Assembly: GCA_963573385.1 (NCBI GenBank)
Contig: CAUYLG010048348.1
Coordinates: forward strand, 86,816-150,815
Length of the DNA: 64,000 nucleotides
Direction: 5' to 3'
Source: Cacajao melanocephalus
Taxonomy: Eukaryota; Chordata; Mammalia; Primates; Pitheciidae
Below, one piece after another: positions 39,143-49,935 of the stretch. The notes under the pieces are model-generated. The model was not told where the DNA came from. It worked only from the letters and a program-made list of their open reading frames with translations, and did no database searches. Both the position numbers and the translations under genes were made by a program. Numbering within the stretch: the first letter of the stretch is position 1; every line of letters begins with the position of its first letter.

Positions 39143-39476
39143 CAGCAGTCCTCAGCCTTTTTTGGCACCAGGTACTAGTCTTGTGGAAGACAATTTTTCC
39201 ATGGACATGAGACAATGGGGTGGTTTTGGAACGAAACCGTTCCACCTCAGCTCATCAGGCATTAGATTCTCGTAAGGAGTGCCCAACCTAGTTCCCTTGC
39301 ATGTGCAATTCACAATAGGGTTAATGCTCCTATGAGCATCTAATGCTGCTGCTGATCTGACAGGAGGTGGAGCTCAGGAAGTAATGCTTGCTCACCTACC
39401 ACTCACCTCCTGCTGCCCAGTTCCTAACAAACTGCAGACCAGTACTGGTCTGCAGCCCAAGGGTTGGGAACCCCCA
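39143..39476. mobile_element. hAT-superfamily non-autonomous DNA transposon
   Basis: The element starts CAGCAGTCCTCAGCC and ends GGTTGGGAACCCCCA, an imperfect inverted terminal repeat. The inner parts are familiar from a very common primate/mammal repeat (TTTGGCACCAGG, GGAAGACAATTTTTCCATGG, GGCATTAGATTCTCGTAAGG, GCTGCTGATCTGACAGGAGG). It is flanked by 8-bp direct repeats CCTTAAGC (39135-39142) and TCTTAAGC (39477-39484), 7 of 8 matching, the duplication length expected of hAT elements. I do not assign a subfamily name. Confidence 0.85.
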
Positions 39477-40903
39477 TCTTAAGCTGTCTCTTGGAGGAAG
39501 TGATGATTAGATCTTAATTAAGTACAGTATTCCCACTAAGGTCTGCAGATCACTCTTATTACTCTACTTTAGGCCCAGTAACAGAATACTCTGTTTTACA
39601 ATCTTCTGGGAATATGGCACAGCCCTGTGCTGAGTAAGCAATCTATAAGGAAGTTTACTTTGGGAAGTGACTTCTCTAAATTCTGACTGCTATCCCCAGC
39701 TACTTGTGAACCGTCAAGGTCCTTGGAGCCTATAGACCACTGGATTTCATGATTAAGATCCCTCCACCCCCAAGTTTCCAGACTGTTGCCTCATACTACT
39801 GGTTTCATGGCAACTTGATCTTTCCCACACAAATGAAAGTATCTTAGGGGGATATAGATGTGTCTTTCACCCATTTGAATCTCTGAGCCTAACATTATGT
39901 GGGGCCCACAAACAATCCTCAATCTGAGCTGGTAATGTCACTGCAATTCTGGGACTGACGAAGAGAAGAAGAGAGACACTGGGTCTGTACTGATAACATG
40001 TTGCTGCTCAGGTATCCCTTTTAGTTTTTTAATTGAGTCTCAAAAGTAGCTTTTCTGGACCTAGCATTGTGCTAGGCATCAAAAATCCAAAATAAGTAAG
40101 ATAATATAGTTTTTACTATCAAAGAAGTTATCAATCTAATGGCAGGAGTTCGGTTATGTTCCAGAGAATAGGCTCTTCCCTAAGACATGCTAGAACGCAT
40201 ACCAAATGGCAGCTTGCGCATATTCTGCACTCATTTTTTTGCTCCAGGGAGACTCCAGCAGGAGAAGCCATGTACTAGGGACATTCCTTCAAGGTGATCT
40301 TGTGTTTTCAAATCTCTGGTGGCACATGACTCTTGCACTAGGCTCCTGATCCATTAGTTCACTCCTGGGTTTTTGCTTCTTTTTATCCACTTGCAGGGAA
40401 ACCTACAATCTTTCTGAAGTGCAAGAAACTTCCTTCAGCTTGTCTTTATCCACGCCTACTGAAAAATCTCCTCTGGCAACTTGTTAGTAACAGCTGTTGA
40501 AATTTCAGTGGGGTCTACTATCACACATGAACACTTACAGTACAAATTTACCTTATCATCCAGCTAGTTCATTACCCTTCTCTTTCCTTTCCTTCAGTGC
40601 CATGTTCTAGGGTTAACAGGGTATTAAGCATACCTAGCTAGATTAGAGGTGGAAGCAGGCCTGCCCTTTCCATGTGTGTTAACAGTAGGAAATTCCAGAT
40701 CATAAATATAAAACTAGAGACATGCACTTTTGTGTATGAAACCATTAAGAGCACATAAACACATCCTTCACCTTCTTTTCACCACAGAAGAGAAATGAGG
40801 TAGCATAAACACAGTATCTAAACTCCAACCTGTGTTGCACAGGACTGGCTAAAGCTGCATTAGAGATGACCTCTATAAAAAGAAAAAAAGTATGTGGAAA
40901 GGA

Positions 40904-40933
40904 TAAAAAAAAAACCAAAAAAAAAAAAAAAAC
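40904..40933. repeat. Poly(A)-rich tract
   Basis: A10-CC-A17 run. It is not preceded by a recognisable retrotransposon body, so it is listed as simple sequence. Confidence 0.8.
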
Positions 40934-41159
40934 TTGATCTGTGGGTTTGAGCCTTTTCCTTTTAATCCTAGACATAAATTCTACTCCTTTCTGGTCTTAA
41001 CAGATCTATTTCTTGTTGACTTCCTGAATGAGACCAACATTTTTCCTTTGGCAATTGGTTGCCAATATAACCTTTCAGCAGGGGTGAGGAGTGCACTAGT
41101 GGCAAACAAAGAAAAAAGAGAGTGACAATTATGAATATAAACTATTGCTTGTAATTAGA

Positions 41160-41244
41160 TATATCCCAGTGTGTGTGTGTCAGTGAAAAAGTATATAAAT
41201 GTAGGGCTATTGGTATGAGGGGGGATGTTAAAAGTTTGGGAAAG
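41160..41244. repeat. Left end of the TG-rich degenerate array, cut by an L1
   Basis: Contains TGTGTGTGTGTC and related words. The last 12 bases (41233-41244) form the left copy of the L1 target-site duplication, so this is the detached beginning of the array that resumes at 42111. Confidence 0.7.
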
Positions 41245-42110
41245 CAACCCCATAAAAAGTGGGCAAAGGATATGAACAGGCACTTTTCAAAAGAAGACAT
41301 TTATGTGGCTAACAAACATATGAAAAAATGCTCATCACTACTAGTCACTAGAGAAATGCAGATCAAAATCACATTGAGATACCACCTCATGCCAGTTAGA
41401 ATGGCGATCATTAAAAAATCTGGAGACAACAGATGCTGGAGAGGATGTGGAGAAATAGGAACACTTTTATACTGTTCAACCATTGTGGAAGACAGCGTGG
41501 CAATTCCTCAAGGATCTAGAAATAGAAATTCCATTTGACCCAGCAATCCCATTACTGGGTATATACCCAAAGGATTATAAATCATTCTATTATAAAGACA
41601 TGCACACGTATGTTCATCGCAGCACTGTTTACGATAGCAAAGACCTGGAACCAACCCAAATTCCCATCGAGGATAGACTGGACAAGGAAAATGTGGCACA
41701 TATATACCATGGAATACTATGCAGCCATAAAAAAGAATGAGTTCATATCCTTTGTAGGGACATGGATTAATCTGCAAACCATCATTCTCAGCAAACTGAC
41801 ACAAAAACAGAAAATCAAACACCGCATGTTCTCACTCATAGGCAGGTGTTGAACAATGAGAACACATGGACACAGGTAGGGGAGCATTACACTCTGGGGT
41901 CAGTTGGGCGGTGGGGGACTAGGGGAGGGATAGCAGTGGGTGGGGAGATTGGGGAGGGATAAGATTAGCAGAAATGCCAGATGTAGGTGACAGGGGGATG
42001 GAGGCAGCAAACCAGCATGGCATGTATATACCTATGTAACAATCCCGCAAGATCTGCACATGTACCCCGGAACTTAAAGTATAATAAACAAATAAAGTAA
42101 TTTAAAAAAG
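41245..42110 (+). mobile_element. 5'-truncated LINE-1 (primate L1PA/L1PB type)
   Basis: An 866-bp insertion carrying the C-terminal part of L1 ORF2 and the 3' UTR. Translated pieces include [21 protein letters not shown]-type [11 protein letters not shown] and, in another frame, KMWHIYTMEYYAAIKK, so frameshifts are present. The 3' UTR has AACAATGAGAACACATGGAC, a G-rich stretch (41900-41990), CACATGTACCCCGGAACTTA and an eroded A-rich tail. It is flanked by a perfect 12-bp target duplication AGTTTGGGAAAG at 41233-41244 and 42111-42122. It is inactive: 5' truncated and out of frame. This L1 is the main evidence for a primate-lineage genome. Confidence 0.95.
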
Positions 42111-43757
42111 AGTTTGGGAAAGTGTGGATGAGTGAGAATGTGGGTTACTATCAGGATGTGTGAATCAGTGTGAATAGATGTGGGTCAATGTGATTATCTC
42201 AGTGGTAGCTCAGTGTCAATGTGTCCATGTGAGAGTCTGAGTAAGAGTATATGGTAGATTGCAGGAGTGTGACTTCCTGAACAGGTGTGTTCACGTAAGT
42301 GTATTAACATAAGTGAGAATGTGGCATGGTGAGTGTGAGTGTGAGTCTATGTTGCCATATGTTGTATAAGTAATTGCCTGTGTGAGGCACAGTCAACTGA
42401 CTACTGCAATGTGAATTGTGTATGTCAGTGTGGTATGTGCTAGTGTGAATGCACGTCAGTGACTCTGCATGTCATTATATGTGCACTGGTGTGAATATAC
42501 GTAGCAATGTGAGAGAGGGCACGTCAGTATGAGAACAGAAGAGTGGGAATGTATAAGAATGTGAGTGTGTGGTAAGTGTGATTGTGCCAGTGTGAAAATG
42601 TGTGATCTATGAGTGGGAGATGGTGTGTCAGAGGGTACACATATTCATGTATACAAACGTGGAGGAGCATGCTTGTGTGTCCATGGGAATAAGGGCATGT
42701 ATAATTTTGAGTGTGCAGTTGTGAATGTCAGAGTGAGTAAATATGTGAGAGTATAAGTACATGTGCAGTATGTATGTTTATGTAAAGTTGTATGAGTACT
42801 GAACATGAATGAGCATATGTATGTATCATTCAATGTGAATATATTTGTGTGTGTAAGTGATTGTGTTTGAGTTTGAGAGGGTAGTGATGGTTGTCAGTAA
42901 AAATAGCTGAGTTTATGAAAATGTGTGTGTGTGGTTATATTTTAGAGTGTGTGCCTGCAAGTTTGGTATAGAGTGTGATGATGTCTCAATGTGAAGAAAG
43001 TGTGTGAGTGTGAATGTGTGTCAAAATATGTGTTTCTATGTATGAATATGATTATGTGTGAATGTGTCAGGGGTAGGGAGATTATTTTAGCTCTGTGTAT
43101 ATGAATGCAAGAGTGTGTAATTCTAAGTGTAAAAGTGCAAGTGGGTGAGATGGTGCTTATGATATGAGCAAGTATGAACGTGGATTTATGAGCATATATG
43201 TACATTTGTGTCCCTGTGATGAGTTTGTGACTCTGAGGAAGAAACAGTGATGACATCAGTGCAAGTACACTGGAGTATATGAAATTGAATGTATGCATGG
43301 CTGTGAGTGTAAGAAACAGAGTGTGTGCAGGGGAAAATCAATGTATTATTTGTGTACAGAGTATGTATGACTATATAGGAATTTGAGCAGGCAAGGGTGA
43401 TTGTATCCTCTGTGTGAATGTACGTGTGAAAGTGTATGACTGTGTGTGAGAATGTAATATTAATAGCATAAAGGTGTGAGTGGCTATAAACATGAAGGTC
43501 GGGTATATGGTAAGTGTATTGTGTGCATCAATATGAAAATGTGAACATGTGAATGTCGGTTTGTGGCAGTGTGATTGTACCTGAATGCAGCATGTATGTA
43601 AATACGATTGCGTGTGAGAGTGAGGGGGTAAGAGTAATCATCACTTTGAATAACTCCAGTATGAAAAGTGACTAAGCCCAGGAGATAATGTGACTGTGTG
43701 AATGTACAAGAGTACATGGATGTGCTTGTGAGAGTATGTATGTGTGTGCACGTGAAC
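42111..43757. repeat. Degenerate TG-rich array (GTGTGA/GTGAATGT words), about 1.65 kb
   Basis: Long stretch built from short words such as GTGTGAATGTG, GTGAGAGT and TATGTGTG without a fixed period. It is strongly G+T biased on the plus strand. Spurious open frames run through it on the minus strand (for example 42942-43298, rich in His/Thr/Ser). It extends leftward to 41160 if the L1 is removed. No transposon structure is visible. It is best read as an old decayed (TG)n/(TGTGAA)n satellite-like tract. Confidence 0.85.
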
Positions 43758-43844
43758 CAAAGATACCAAAATAACTTGGGATGCTGGGAAACTCTCTCCA
43801 GAAAAGTCTCTTTCTTCCCAACGCCACAGCATGTCTCCAGTTAC

Positions 43845-44050
43845 AGGCAAGTTCCTTAGCTTCTCTCAGCCTCTATCTCTTCCTTGGTAAAACGATGATG
43901 ATAATATCTAACTTGAGCCAGTGTCACTTGTATAGTCAGAAACAGCAATAACTATTAGAAAAAAAAAGTACCTACCTTGCAAGATTACCATAGGAGCAAA
44001 TTGGCATGTGCCTAGCACAGAGCTGGCAACATTAGACAATAAATACAAAT
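43845..44050 (+). repeat. MIR SINE
   Basis: Sense MIR: CAGGCAAGTTCCTTAGCTTC, TCTCAGCCTCTATCTC, GTAAAACGATGATGATAATATC, ACCTACCTTGCAAGATTACC, GTGCCTAGCACAGAGC. There is a roughly 50-bp unrelated interruption in the middle. Confidence 0.75.
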
Positions 44051-44689
44051 TATTATTACATCTGTCACAGAACACCAAAGAGCGATCCAGGGGCTTCTCA
44101 TTTTAGTCAGTCCTAGTTACCTTCTGTCCATCAAGGTCTATAGAGGATCCCCTACCAGAACATCGCTAGAAAGTTGAATGCATCGGTATCGACAAGGCTG
44201 TAATTTCATACCTTCAATTCCATGGCTGAAACTCTAGAGCTTCCCTTTCATAAGAAGGCATCACAGAAACACTTGCCACTGAGCTGGAGTTTTACCTTGT
44301 CTGTAGGTCCAATGTATGCTCAGTGTGAAAGGGAACTACGTTGCTTATTCCTTGCTTGATCTTTGTTTAGTTTGTTTTTCTGGTTGGTTTATTAAAATAT
44401 TTGGTTGGTTGTTTTTTGACTTGGGTAGTAGGAGAGATGCCTAAGCAGCTGACAGACAGAAAGAAGACCAGACGAAGGGACAGCAAGCTACAAGCAGGTA
44501 GCTGGACTGCAGGGAAGAGCAACAGAACACCAGATGGAGAAGCTGACAGAAGAAGTTATGATGCCTGCCTGAAAGGCAGACAAAAAGACCGAGAAATGAT
44601 CGGAGAGGCAGGCCATGAAACCTGAAAGAAGTGCAGAGGAAGAGAGAGAGGCCCAACTTGCAAAGCTGCTGGTGAACTGCTGAGCCCTT

Positions 44690-44960
44690 TTAAGGGAGAC
44701 TAGAGATTTGTAAGATCTAGTCCCTGCACTTGAAGAGCTTACAGTCTAGTTTTCCTAGTAAGACGAATACTCCAGAATCCATGCAAGAATTACTTAAGGC
44801 AGAAGGGCAGCAAGTGCTACACTGCATGCTATAGACTCAAGTGTTGTTGGATACCTGCTGGAGGCAGCGTATCTTGGTTTTGTGGGAAAGCAGAGAGAAG
44901 GTTCGGGAAGGTTTAAGCCAAGCCTGACAGGCCTAGAAGCAGAGATGGAAGGGGTGGGGT
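44690..44960 (+). repeat. Ancient interspersed repeat fragment
   Basis: CTAGTCCCTGCACTTGAAGAGCTTACAGTCTAG is the classic 'tccctgccctcaaggagctcacagtctag' segment. TTTAAGCCAAGCCTGACAGG follows. Family not named. Confidence 0.55.
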
Positions 44961-45666
44961 ACACTTCAAATAGGAAGGTACAATTAAGGTTATGGGGCAG
45001 TAGAAATCACAGGAACTAATTGGTAAATTTGCAGCATGTGGCTAAAAAGCCACCCAGGCACCAGGAAAGAAGGAGAAAAGAAAATGACAGCTTGATGGGA
45101 AGCATGTCTGTGTTACACTGAAGCTCTTAGATGTTGCTTGACATCTGCAAAGGACTTGGCAAAGATTGTTACGTTATTTCTCCTCCTCACCCCAAAATGC
45201 AGGGCAAGGCTGTCATTCCCATATTACAGATGGGGTGGGAGGCAAGAGACTAAAGGCAGCTGTACTAGGCAAAATTCCCCAGAATATAGGGGTAATGCCC
45301 TGAGGCCTAGCTCATGAGGTCCAGGCATAGTCTTTGATATTGGGAGATCTGGTGGAAAGGCAGCATTTGCCTCTATTTGGAGATCCCTAACTCCCTGCAA
45401 TGGACTCTGTTACTCACCTCACAATGCCACTGCTGCAGGACTTCTGCATAGGTGGGCACTGCCCATGAGAAGGGCCGAGGCTGACTTCAGCTCCTACGGA
45501 CTCAGTGCTGGACACACCAGCTGCCACAAGATGCAAGGACTCAGCTGCTCTTTCTTGGGGGAAACCTGCCAAGAAAAGCATTGTAGGGGAGAGGGAACCT
45601 CTTTCCCCACCTGCTACTGCTCCCTCATACAACCCCCACCAAACATCATACACACACAAATACAAA

Positions 45667-45669
<3 letters not shown>

Positions 45670-45727
<58 letters not shown>
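45670..45727. repeat. Compound microsatellite (CA)15(CT)14
   Basis: (CA)n from 45670 passes directly into (CT)n ending at 45727. Likely to be length-polymorphic. Confidence 0.97.
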
Positions 45728-45731
<4 letters not shown>

Positions 45732-45819
45732 CTCTGGTGAATTCCAAAAATCCCTTAAGAAAGCTAGAAAATCAGAGAGCTAAGAAGTGTAATAAAGCAT
45801 TGTTACTTAGGATTCCAGA

Positions 45820-45990
45820 AAGGGCACAGAAGTGGGAGTCAGAAGATGGGAGTTACAAGTTGAGAATTGCTGTTAGTCACCTCATCATTCTGGGCCTGCT
45901 TGCTATCAAGTGAAAAGACCTGCCTTAGTTGCCTTGGGTAAGTGTTGGGAAAACTAAATCAAATAAGACAGATGTGAAATATTTATATAG
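45820..45990 (+). repeat. MIR-like SINE (weak)
   Basis: GGGCACAGAAGTGGGAGTCAG, CACCTCATCATTCTGGGCC and AACTAAATCAAATAAGACAGATG keep the MIR order but are strongly diverged. Confidence 0.4.
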
Positions 45991-47444
45991 TTTGCATAAT
46001 TATGGAGCAATGTGTATAATCACAGGAGGTGATAGAGTCCAGTGGACAAAAGGAAACTGAGAGACTGTGGCCAATGCAGGTTGGCTGTGTGAATATGTGA
46101 GCTTCCTGATGTTGTGGCACACTCAGTTCAGTTCAGTTCATCCCTCAACTCTGTCTCCACCTGCATTTCCATTCCCCTTTTCACTAACCTCTTTCACTGG
46201 AGAAGGGGAAAAAATGTCTGTCTCCCAGGCAACAGCATTCTGAGGTCTCCTAATTTGCTACCATCTCCCAGATGCTGAAGGCCACAGACTCTGATCCTAA
46301 TTGGAGCTCCCCTCTACCTTCTCCTGTCTCTACCAGGTAAGTCTTGACAATCTTCCCCAGATTTCTTAGGGTGAATATATACTGTTTACCATTGTTGTTT
46401 GGTGATAATTTACTCTATTTTTCCAACAGAGGTTTCCCTGTCTAACCATGAAGGAGACAGTCTCTTTGGCCCCTCCCTTTCTGCCTTTTCCCACAATCAC
46501 TTGAGCCTCTCAAGGGAGAAGCTGATCTTCTCTTTGTAGGACCACAAGTTCTGCAATCCATCATACTCTGCTTTCCTTCCCCCAATGGTGTTTGTCCTCA
46601 AAGAAAAGCAGCAACTACATGCTAATTCTCAAGAAGGCATGATTCAGGCTAGCACCTATGTATTAGAGACCAGAATGAACAGGGTCCTAATCCAAAGAGA
46701 TGGCTAGATGGATATCCAAACAAAGAGTTTGCAAAATTGAAGCCTTAGGGAGCCAAGAAAAGCCCCATAATCTGCAATTCCCCCTTCTGGAATAAAAAGT
46801 CCAAGCCATACTCTGGGTCTTCCTCCTGCTCTTGGGCAAGACTCCAAAGCATGTCTGTCCCCCAGCATCCCTGGCATTCCATGTGTGCTTCCCACATGCA
46901 CACTCCAAGCAGCCTTTCCAAATCCCACCCACTGCGCCACTGAATGGTGTACTCGCCCCCTCCCTCCCTGCGTGAGCTCACCCTGCACGATCTCACCCTG
47001 CAAGAAGGTGGGGCGAGGAGAAGAGGAGTGTGAGCTGCCAAAACTCCACAGAGGGGTGGGGCTCAAGGAGGGCATGGGAAGAATGGCCTCAAGAAGCCCC
47101 CTGCCCATCCCTGGGGATGAGAACAGACAGCAGAGGCAGCATCCACCCATTGGGGTGAGAAAGAGTACTAGAGGATGTTAGAGGAGGAGGAGACACCCCC
47201 AACCTGTACTACCAAGAACCTCCATGTTTTTGAGCAAGATCAAGAGCTTTCCTAAAGCCTACCTCCACCTCCCCCTAGCCCCAATTGTAGCACCACTTTT
47301 TAACTCCATGACGGCCTGCCTTGATTCTAACCTTTGCCTGGCTAGAGTTAGTTGCAGAATCAACTGCCAGGACACAGTATTCCACCTGGGAGCAACACTC
47401 CTCTCACCTGCCTCGGGATGTGTTGTTTTGAGAGTGGGGCCAGG

Positions 47445-47830
47445 GGAGATATCCTGTGTGTGGGTACATGTGCATGCTGAGTCATGTGTATCTGTGCAGT
47501 TCCCTGTACCATGTTGCATGTCTGGGTATGTGTGCTGTCATATCTACCATGATATGTATGTATTGAGTCTGCATCAAATTGTGTATGTGTACAGTGCCTT
47601 GTTAACATCATGTTGTATAGTGATCACGTACATAAGCTACTGTGTTTGTGCTATGGGGCTGTACTCTGTTGCATGTGAATTGCATCTCCTCCATGCTTTG
47701 TGTATGTGCGATGTGTCTCATTCGTATTGTGTCATATCTCTATGCCATGTTGTGTGTCTGTATAGTGTTGTGGGCATTGTGTGCCTGTATCATGTTGTAT
47801 GTCTGTACCGCCTTGTTGTGCACCTATGGC
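47445..47830. repeat. Second degenerate TG-rich tract
   Basis: Words such as CATGTTGTATGTCTGTA, ATGTTGTGTGTCTGTATAG and CATGTTGCATGTCTGGG recur with loose spacing of about 25-30 bp. This tract keeps a 244-codon open frame free of stops on the plus strand (47224-47958). Its translation is Cys/Val/Leu/Tyr-rich low-complexity sequence. Confidence 0.7.
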
Positions 47831-48335
47831 TCAGCCTCCAGCTGGAGACTGAGGTAGATGCATGCATCTTGTACCCAACACCCATCACCAACCCAAATCC
47901 TCCCCCAGCCACCTTGCTGCATTCCAACTTCTGGGCAGAATCCCTGTCTGGGGACTAGGGCTGCCACCATGGTGGTGGGTGTAGGTGGAAGAATGGACAA
48001 CTACCCGCTTTACCATAGAGGCTTCCCATGCCAAGTGTCTTGCTCAGCACTGAAGATGTCTAGGAAAGGAAGTTTGGAACCTTTTTCAGGCCCAAAGCAA
48101 ATAGCACTGGGGAGGAAGTTTGGGGGCACTGACTCCCTCTGTAAACCCCAAGCCCCCTCCATATATGCAAGGAGAAGGACTTGCAGGAAAAAGTGGCTAC
48201 CCAAGTTTCTCTGTCAGGCTAGTTGGAAGGACTAAGAGCCTTCTCCACAGGGAGTAACAGCTGCACAAGGGCACTGGTGACCAGGCTGGGCCTTGAGATG
48301 CCTGGGGAGCTCTGTTAAAGTTGTCCCCAGTAAGG

Positions 48336-48349
48336 TCACTAGAGGGCAC
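48336..48349 (+). promoter_or_regulatory. CTCF-like core motif
   Basis: TCACTAGAGGGCAC matches 13 of 14 positions of the consensus CCASYAGRKGGCRS. It lies 3.9 kb inside the gene from the proximal promoter. A motif match only. Confidence 0.35.
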
Positions 48350-48884
48350 TGTTGTGTTGATTAAGGATAGTGTTTCTTTTAGGGTACTGAATTCCACAAA
48401 GTCCCTGGGACTCAAAGGGAGATGGGGGAGAAGGACATGAAGGAAAAGGATATATGCCCTAAGCCAGGCCCTTCCTTCACCTTTATCCCAAAACCTCGTT
48501 TTGAGATTGGGTTAGGGAGTAAGGCCCGCTAGTGAATATATGCCACCCACCCATCTCCTCGGGTCTGTGAGACCACCCCCCTACACACACAGAACTTTGC
48601 AGGGGCTTGGTTATAGGGTCCCTAGCAGATTATTAACTTGGACTTCTCTTTTCCCTCCTGTTCCCCATTCACTAGAAGTAAAAGTAAAGCCACACTACTG
48701 AAAGAGATGAAATAAATGTGGTTGTGGGGTTGCTTGTTTTGTACTGTTTTCCCCAAAACTGGAGAGCATACAAAAAATATGGGGTCATTTTTCTGACAGG
48801 GAAAGAGGTATGTACTTTAGTGTACCTGTCTTCACTAACAAGAATAAATGGATCGGCTTTCCAAATGTCACGACCACCTTAGAG

Positions 48885-48950
48885 AGCACCTAGTGCCAAC
48901 TTCATCATTTGAAAGACAAGGAAACTGAGGCCTAGAGAGGGGCAAACACA
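48885..48950 (-). repeat. MIR SINE fragment
   Basis: AACTTCATCATTTGAAAGACAAGGAAACTGAGGCCTAGAGAG is the core of antisense MIR. The element stops where the inverted duplication at 48953 begins. Confidence 0.7.
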
Positions 48951-48952
48951 TT

Positions 48953-49025
48953 GTCTGGGACCCCCAAACACAACAGGGGTCCTAGATTGTCACTGTCTGG
49001 GACAGTGTGTTTGGGGGTCCCAGAC
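48953..49025. repeat. Perfect 20-bp inverted repeat with 33-bp loop
   Basis: GTCTGGGACCCCCAAACACA at 48953-48972 is the exact reverse complement of 49006-49025. The loop contains a second small hairpin (CACTGTC/GACAGTG around TGG). No transposon ends or target duplication were identified. Confidence 0.95.
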
Positions 49026-49399
49026 CAGGACCTAGCCCTCCAGAACACTTCACTTCTGACTCCCAGGGTTCATTCCACACCAGTTCCTGGTCCTTTGGCT
49101 CCTAAAAACCTTCACTATCCAAATCCAGCTCCCTCCAACCTCAAAGAAAAACTCTGGCCTCCCTCTCCACCATGTGGGTTCCAAGGCCATCCTGTTTCAT
49201 CTCAGCAATCAGGCCTCTCTGTGACCACACCTTTCTAACGATTTCCTCTTCCCACCAGTAAATTGTTAATCTCTTTCCAGTTTTCAAGGCCCATCTCCCC
49301 ATTATGTTTCCCAGACTCAGACCCAGCTGTAGCTGCACTGGTTGCTCCTCATTGCATCCCCTGGGTTTAACACAGATTGCCCCAACCTGCAGATAATTG

Positions 49400-49650
49400 A
49401 CCGAATGTGGAAATCAGACACAGATCTATTGCATTGATTAACATTTCCAATTAAACTCCCGCTTAGGCTGTATTAGTGACTCAAATAATCACCACGTATG
49501 TAAATTCAAATGCCTTCCAAAGCCACGGAGCGCGGTAGGAAGCGACGCATATCTGGGAGGAAATGGAAACTGCCAGACCCGGAGGTTCATTTGGTTCTCC
49601 GATAACCCTAAATGAGATTTTAAATGTGTGGCTGTTAGTTGATCCGAAGC
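49400..49650. promoter_or_regulatory. Candidate intronic regulatory element
   Basis: A repeat-free stretch of mixed composition close to the untranslated exon. It has several homeobox-type TAAT/ATTA words (TGATTAACATT, CCAATTAAAC, CAAATAATCACC) and isolated CpGs (GCGCGGTAGGAAGCGACGC). No evidence beyond texture and position. Confidence 0.25.
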
Positions 49651-49880
49651 TTTAAGCATCACACCTGAAATGGAGGACTCGGGTCCTGCGCGTCGCTGCA
49701 GGTCCTTTCCTGCCCCCTGCCGGAGAAGCTGCGTAGTGCCGAGTTGACAGACAAGTCCACGCCAGGCCCTGCAGAGGGAACCACCTAGCCCCCGGCAGGC
49801 GTGGGTGGGGAGGGATGGGGCTGGGGGACGAGTAGCGGAGGGTTAAGCTATGCCCTAGATGCCTAGACTGCTGCACTTAC

Positions 49881-49935
49881 CTTCCGGAGTAGAGATTTTC
49901 CACAGTTCCCTGCGCACCCAGGGTCCCCAGGGATC
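49881..49935 (-). other. PAK3: Probable PAK3 untranslated internal exon (55 nt)
   Basis: On the minus strand a good acceptor (ccctccttctcag, AG at 49937-49936) and a near-perfect donor (AAG|gtaagt, GT at 49880-49879) enclose 55 nt with no ATG. The position, between the GC-rich promoter and the start-codon exon, fits the alternative 5' untranslated exons known for PAK3. Alternatively it could be the 3' end of a separate first exon that extends further upstream. Based on splice signals only. Confidence 0.55.

Larger units (their letters stand above)
25319..49880 (-). other. PAK3: Large PAK3 5' intron upstream of the first coding exon
   Basis: About 24.6 kb between the probable untranslated exon at 49.9 kb and the start-codon exon. 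Recognised repeats are listed separately. Over 25320-30390, 30600-33500 and 39500-40900 I see only AT-rich unique sequence, apart from a CT-rich tract at 28960-29010 and a short ancient-repeat piece near 40050-40150. No further exon could be supported, though extra untranslated exons could be missed. Confidence 0.65.

Noticed and set aside
41173..41852. Open frames of 85-121 codons near the truncated L1
   Set aside because: They are fragments of L1 ORF2 broken by frameshifts, not host genes.
42942..43298. 118-codon minus-strand frame rich in His, Thr, Ser and Ile
   Set aside because: A by-product of the TG-rich array read in antisense (CAC/ACA codons).
46704..47150. 148-codon open frame on the minus strand
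   Set aside because: No domain, no splice context, overlapping frames of similar size on both strands, and no recognisable homology. Consistent with chance in GC-richer DNA.
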